From JBEKYH01 sp049511115 (lineage in GTDB: Bacteria; Planctomycetota; Phycisphaerae; Tepidisphaerales; Tepidisphaeraceae), in NCBI GenBank assembly GCA_049511115.1, contig JBEKYH010000344.1, forward strand, positions 1 through 5,784: a stretch of DNA of 5,784 nt, in the 5' to 3' direction. Positions 5,390 through 5,784 of this stretch are shown here, one piece after another. The notes beneath the pieces are model-generated. The model was given only the letters and a program-made list of their open reading frames with translations, was not told the origin of the DNA and searched no databases. Position 1 is the stretch's first letter, and each line of letters begins with the position of its first letter. A program made the translations under genes and the position numbers.

Positions 5390-5784
5390 ATGGCAGCTAA
5401 TTCAACTATCGAGTGGACCGAACGAACTTGGAATCCTGTTCTCGGATGTACGCTTTGCAGTGAGGGTTGCGTGCATTGCTACGCCGAAGCGATGTCGCGA
5501 CGACTCGCTGGGATGGCACGCACTCATCCAGTTCAGGACCGTAAGCAACACTATCTGTCCGTCATCAACAACCGCGGCCGCTGGAGCGGGCATCTTGAGA
5601 AAGTTGAAGAAGCTCTCAAGGACCCACTTCGCTGGAAAACGCCGTCGAAGATTTTCGTGAATTCGATGAGTGACCTCTTTCATCCGAATGTCGAAACGTC
5701 GTACATCCACAAAGTTTTCGATGTAATGAGCCGCACGCTACGGCATCAGTTTCAAATCCTAACCAAACGCTCGGAGCGGCTTCT
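5390..5784 (+). CDS. DUF5131 / phage Gp37-Gp68 family protein with radical-SAM-like Cys cluster, 3' end cut by window edge
   Basis: The first 131 codons are present and the rest lies past the right edge. GAGGAG (5377-5382), seven bases before the ATG, is an excellent ribosome site. The N-terminus carries the family signature: IEWTERTWNPVLGC, then cysteines at 20, 23, 27 and 30 ending in CVHCYAE. The C-x6-C-x2-C core resembles the iron-sulfur-binding loop of radical SAM enzymes in altered spacing; Cys23 is additional. FVNSMSDLFH (about 89-98) and QILTKRSERL (about 121-130) are further conserved blocks. The family is widespread in phages and mobile elements and is related to radical SAM proteins such as spore photoproduct lyase. 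Its reaction is not established to my knowledge. I recall a frequent partner called TcmP (three-Cys-motif partner protein), which might lie downstream. The family call is firm; the function is open. Confidence 0.9.
   Translation, partial: MAANSTIEWTERTWNPVLGCTLCSEGCVHCYAEAMSRRLAGMARTHPVQDRKQHYLSVINNRGRWSGHLEKVEEALKDPLRWKTPSKIFVNSMSDLFHPNVETSYIHKVFDVMSRTLRHQFQILTKRSERL

Larger units (their letters stand above)
3345..5784. mobile_element. Left end of a tRNA-integrated genomic island or phage-like element (right end outside window)
   Basis: The tRNA-fMet 3' end is followed by a tyrosine recombinase, an SSB-like gene and a DUF5131 (phage Gp37/Gp68) gene, all on the same strand. Integrase beside the tRNA used as attachment site is the classic arrangement for integrative elements. 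Codon choice appears less GC-rich than in the DUF4175-like gene, judged by eye. No second copy of the tRNA 3' segment is present in the window, so attR and the exact core cannot be defined. The left boundary given is the first base after the tRNA; the true crossover may lie inside the tRNA T-arm or acceptor stem. Confidence 0.6.

Noticed and set aside
5402..5710. Minus-strand 102-codon frame opposite DUF5131
   Set aside because: The plus-strand frame carries unmistakable DUF5131 motifs; the antisense frame has none.

Overview
The window looks like planctomycete chromosome, possibly Phycisphaerae-like, carrying the left end of an integrated mobile element. Three things suggest this. The first gene encodes a very large DUF4175-like membrane protein of a type I associate with Planctomycetes. 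That protein carries the TTRP/TTQP tracts common in this group. The integrase resembles planctomycete tyrosine recombinases. All family names here come from recognising motifs; no database search was run.

Positions 1-3054 (minus strand) are one uninterrupted reading frame of 1018 codons that runs off the left edge. It encodes an N-terminally membrane-anchored protein with a beta-rich middle, coiled-coil-like segments and a Gly/Ser-rich tract. Its function is unproven. Positions 3055-3270 are an intergenic region between divergent genes. It holds a 17-bp tandem repeat and weak promoter candidates for the minus-strand gene, and a good promoter for the plus-strand tRNA. Positions 3271-3344 are an initiator tRNA-fMet gene, followed by a strong intrinsic terminator at 3358-3392.

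From the tRNA 3' end to the right edge the content becomes accessory. A leader of about 220 bp contains an inverted repeat, two phased copies of TTTGTACCCC, a candidate promoter and a 10-bp palindrome. It is followed by a tyrosine recombinase (3566-4765), a small SSB-like OB-fold protein (about 4817-5296) and the start of a DUF5131 / phage Gp37-Gp68 family protein with a radical-SAM-like cysteine cluster (5390 to past the right edge). All three genes point the same way with short gaps. This is the expected arrangement for a genomic island or phage-like element inserted at a tRNA: integrase next to the tRNA, cargo behind it. The right boundary is not in the window.

The most interesting part is the integrase / SSB-like / DUF5131 cassette. 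The SSB-like protein ends in an SSB-type DEIPF tail but has an odd linker. The DUF5131 gene is separated from it by a nested inverted repeat. No CRISPR array, IS element or rRNA was seen.
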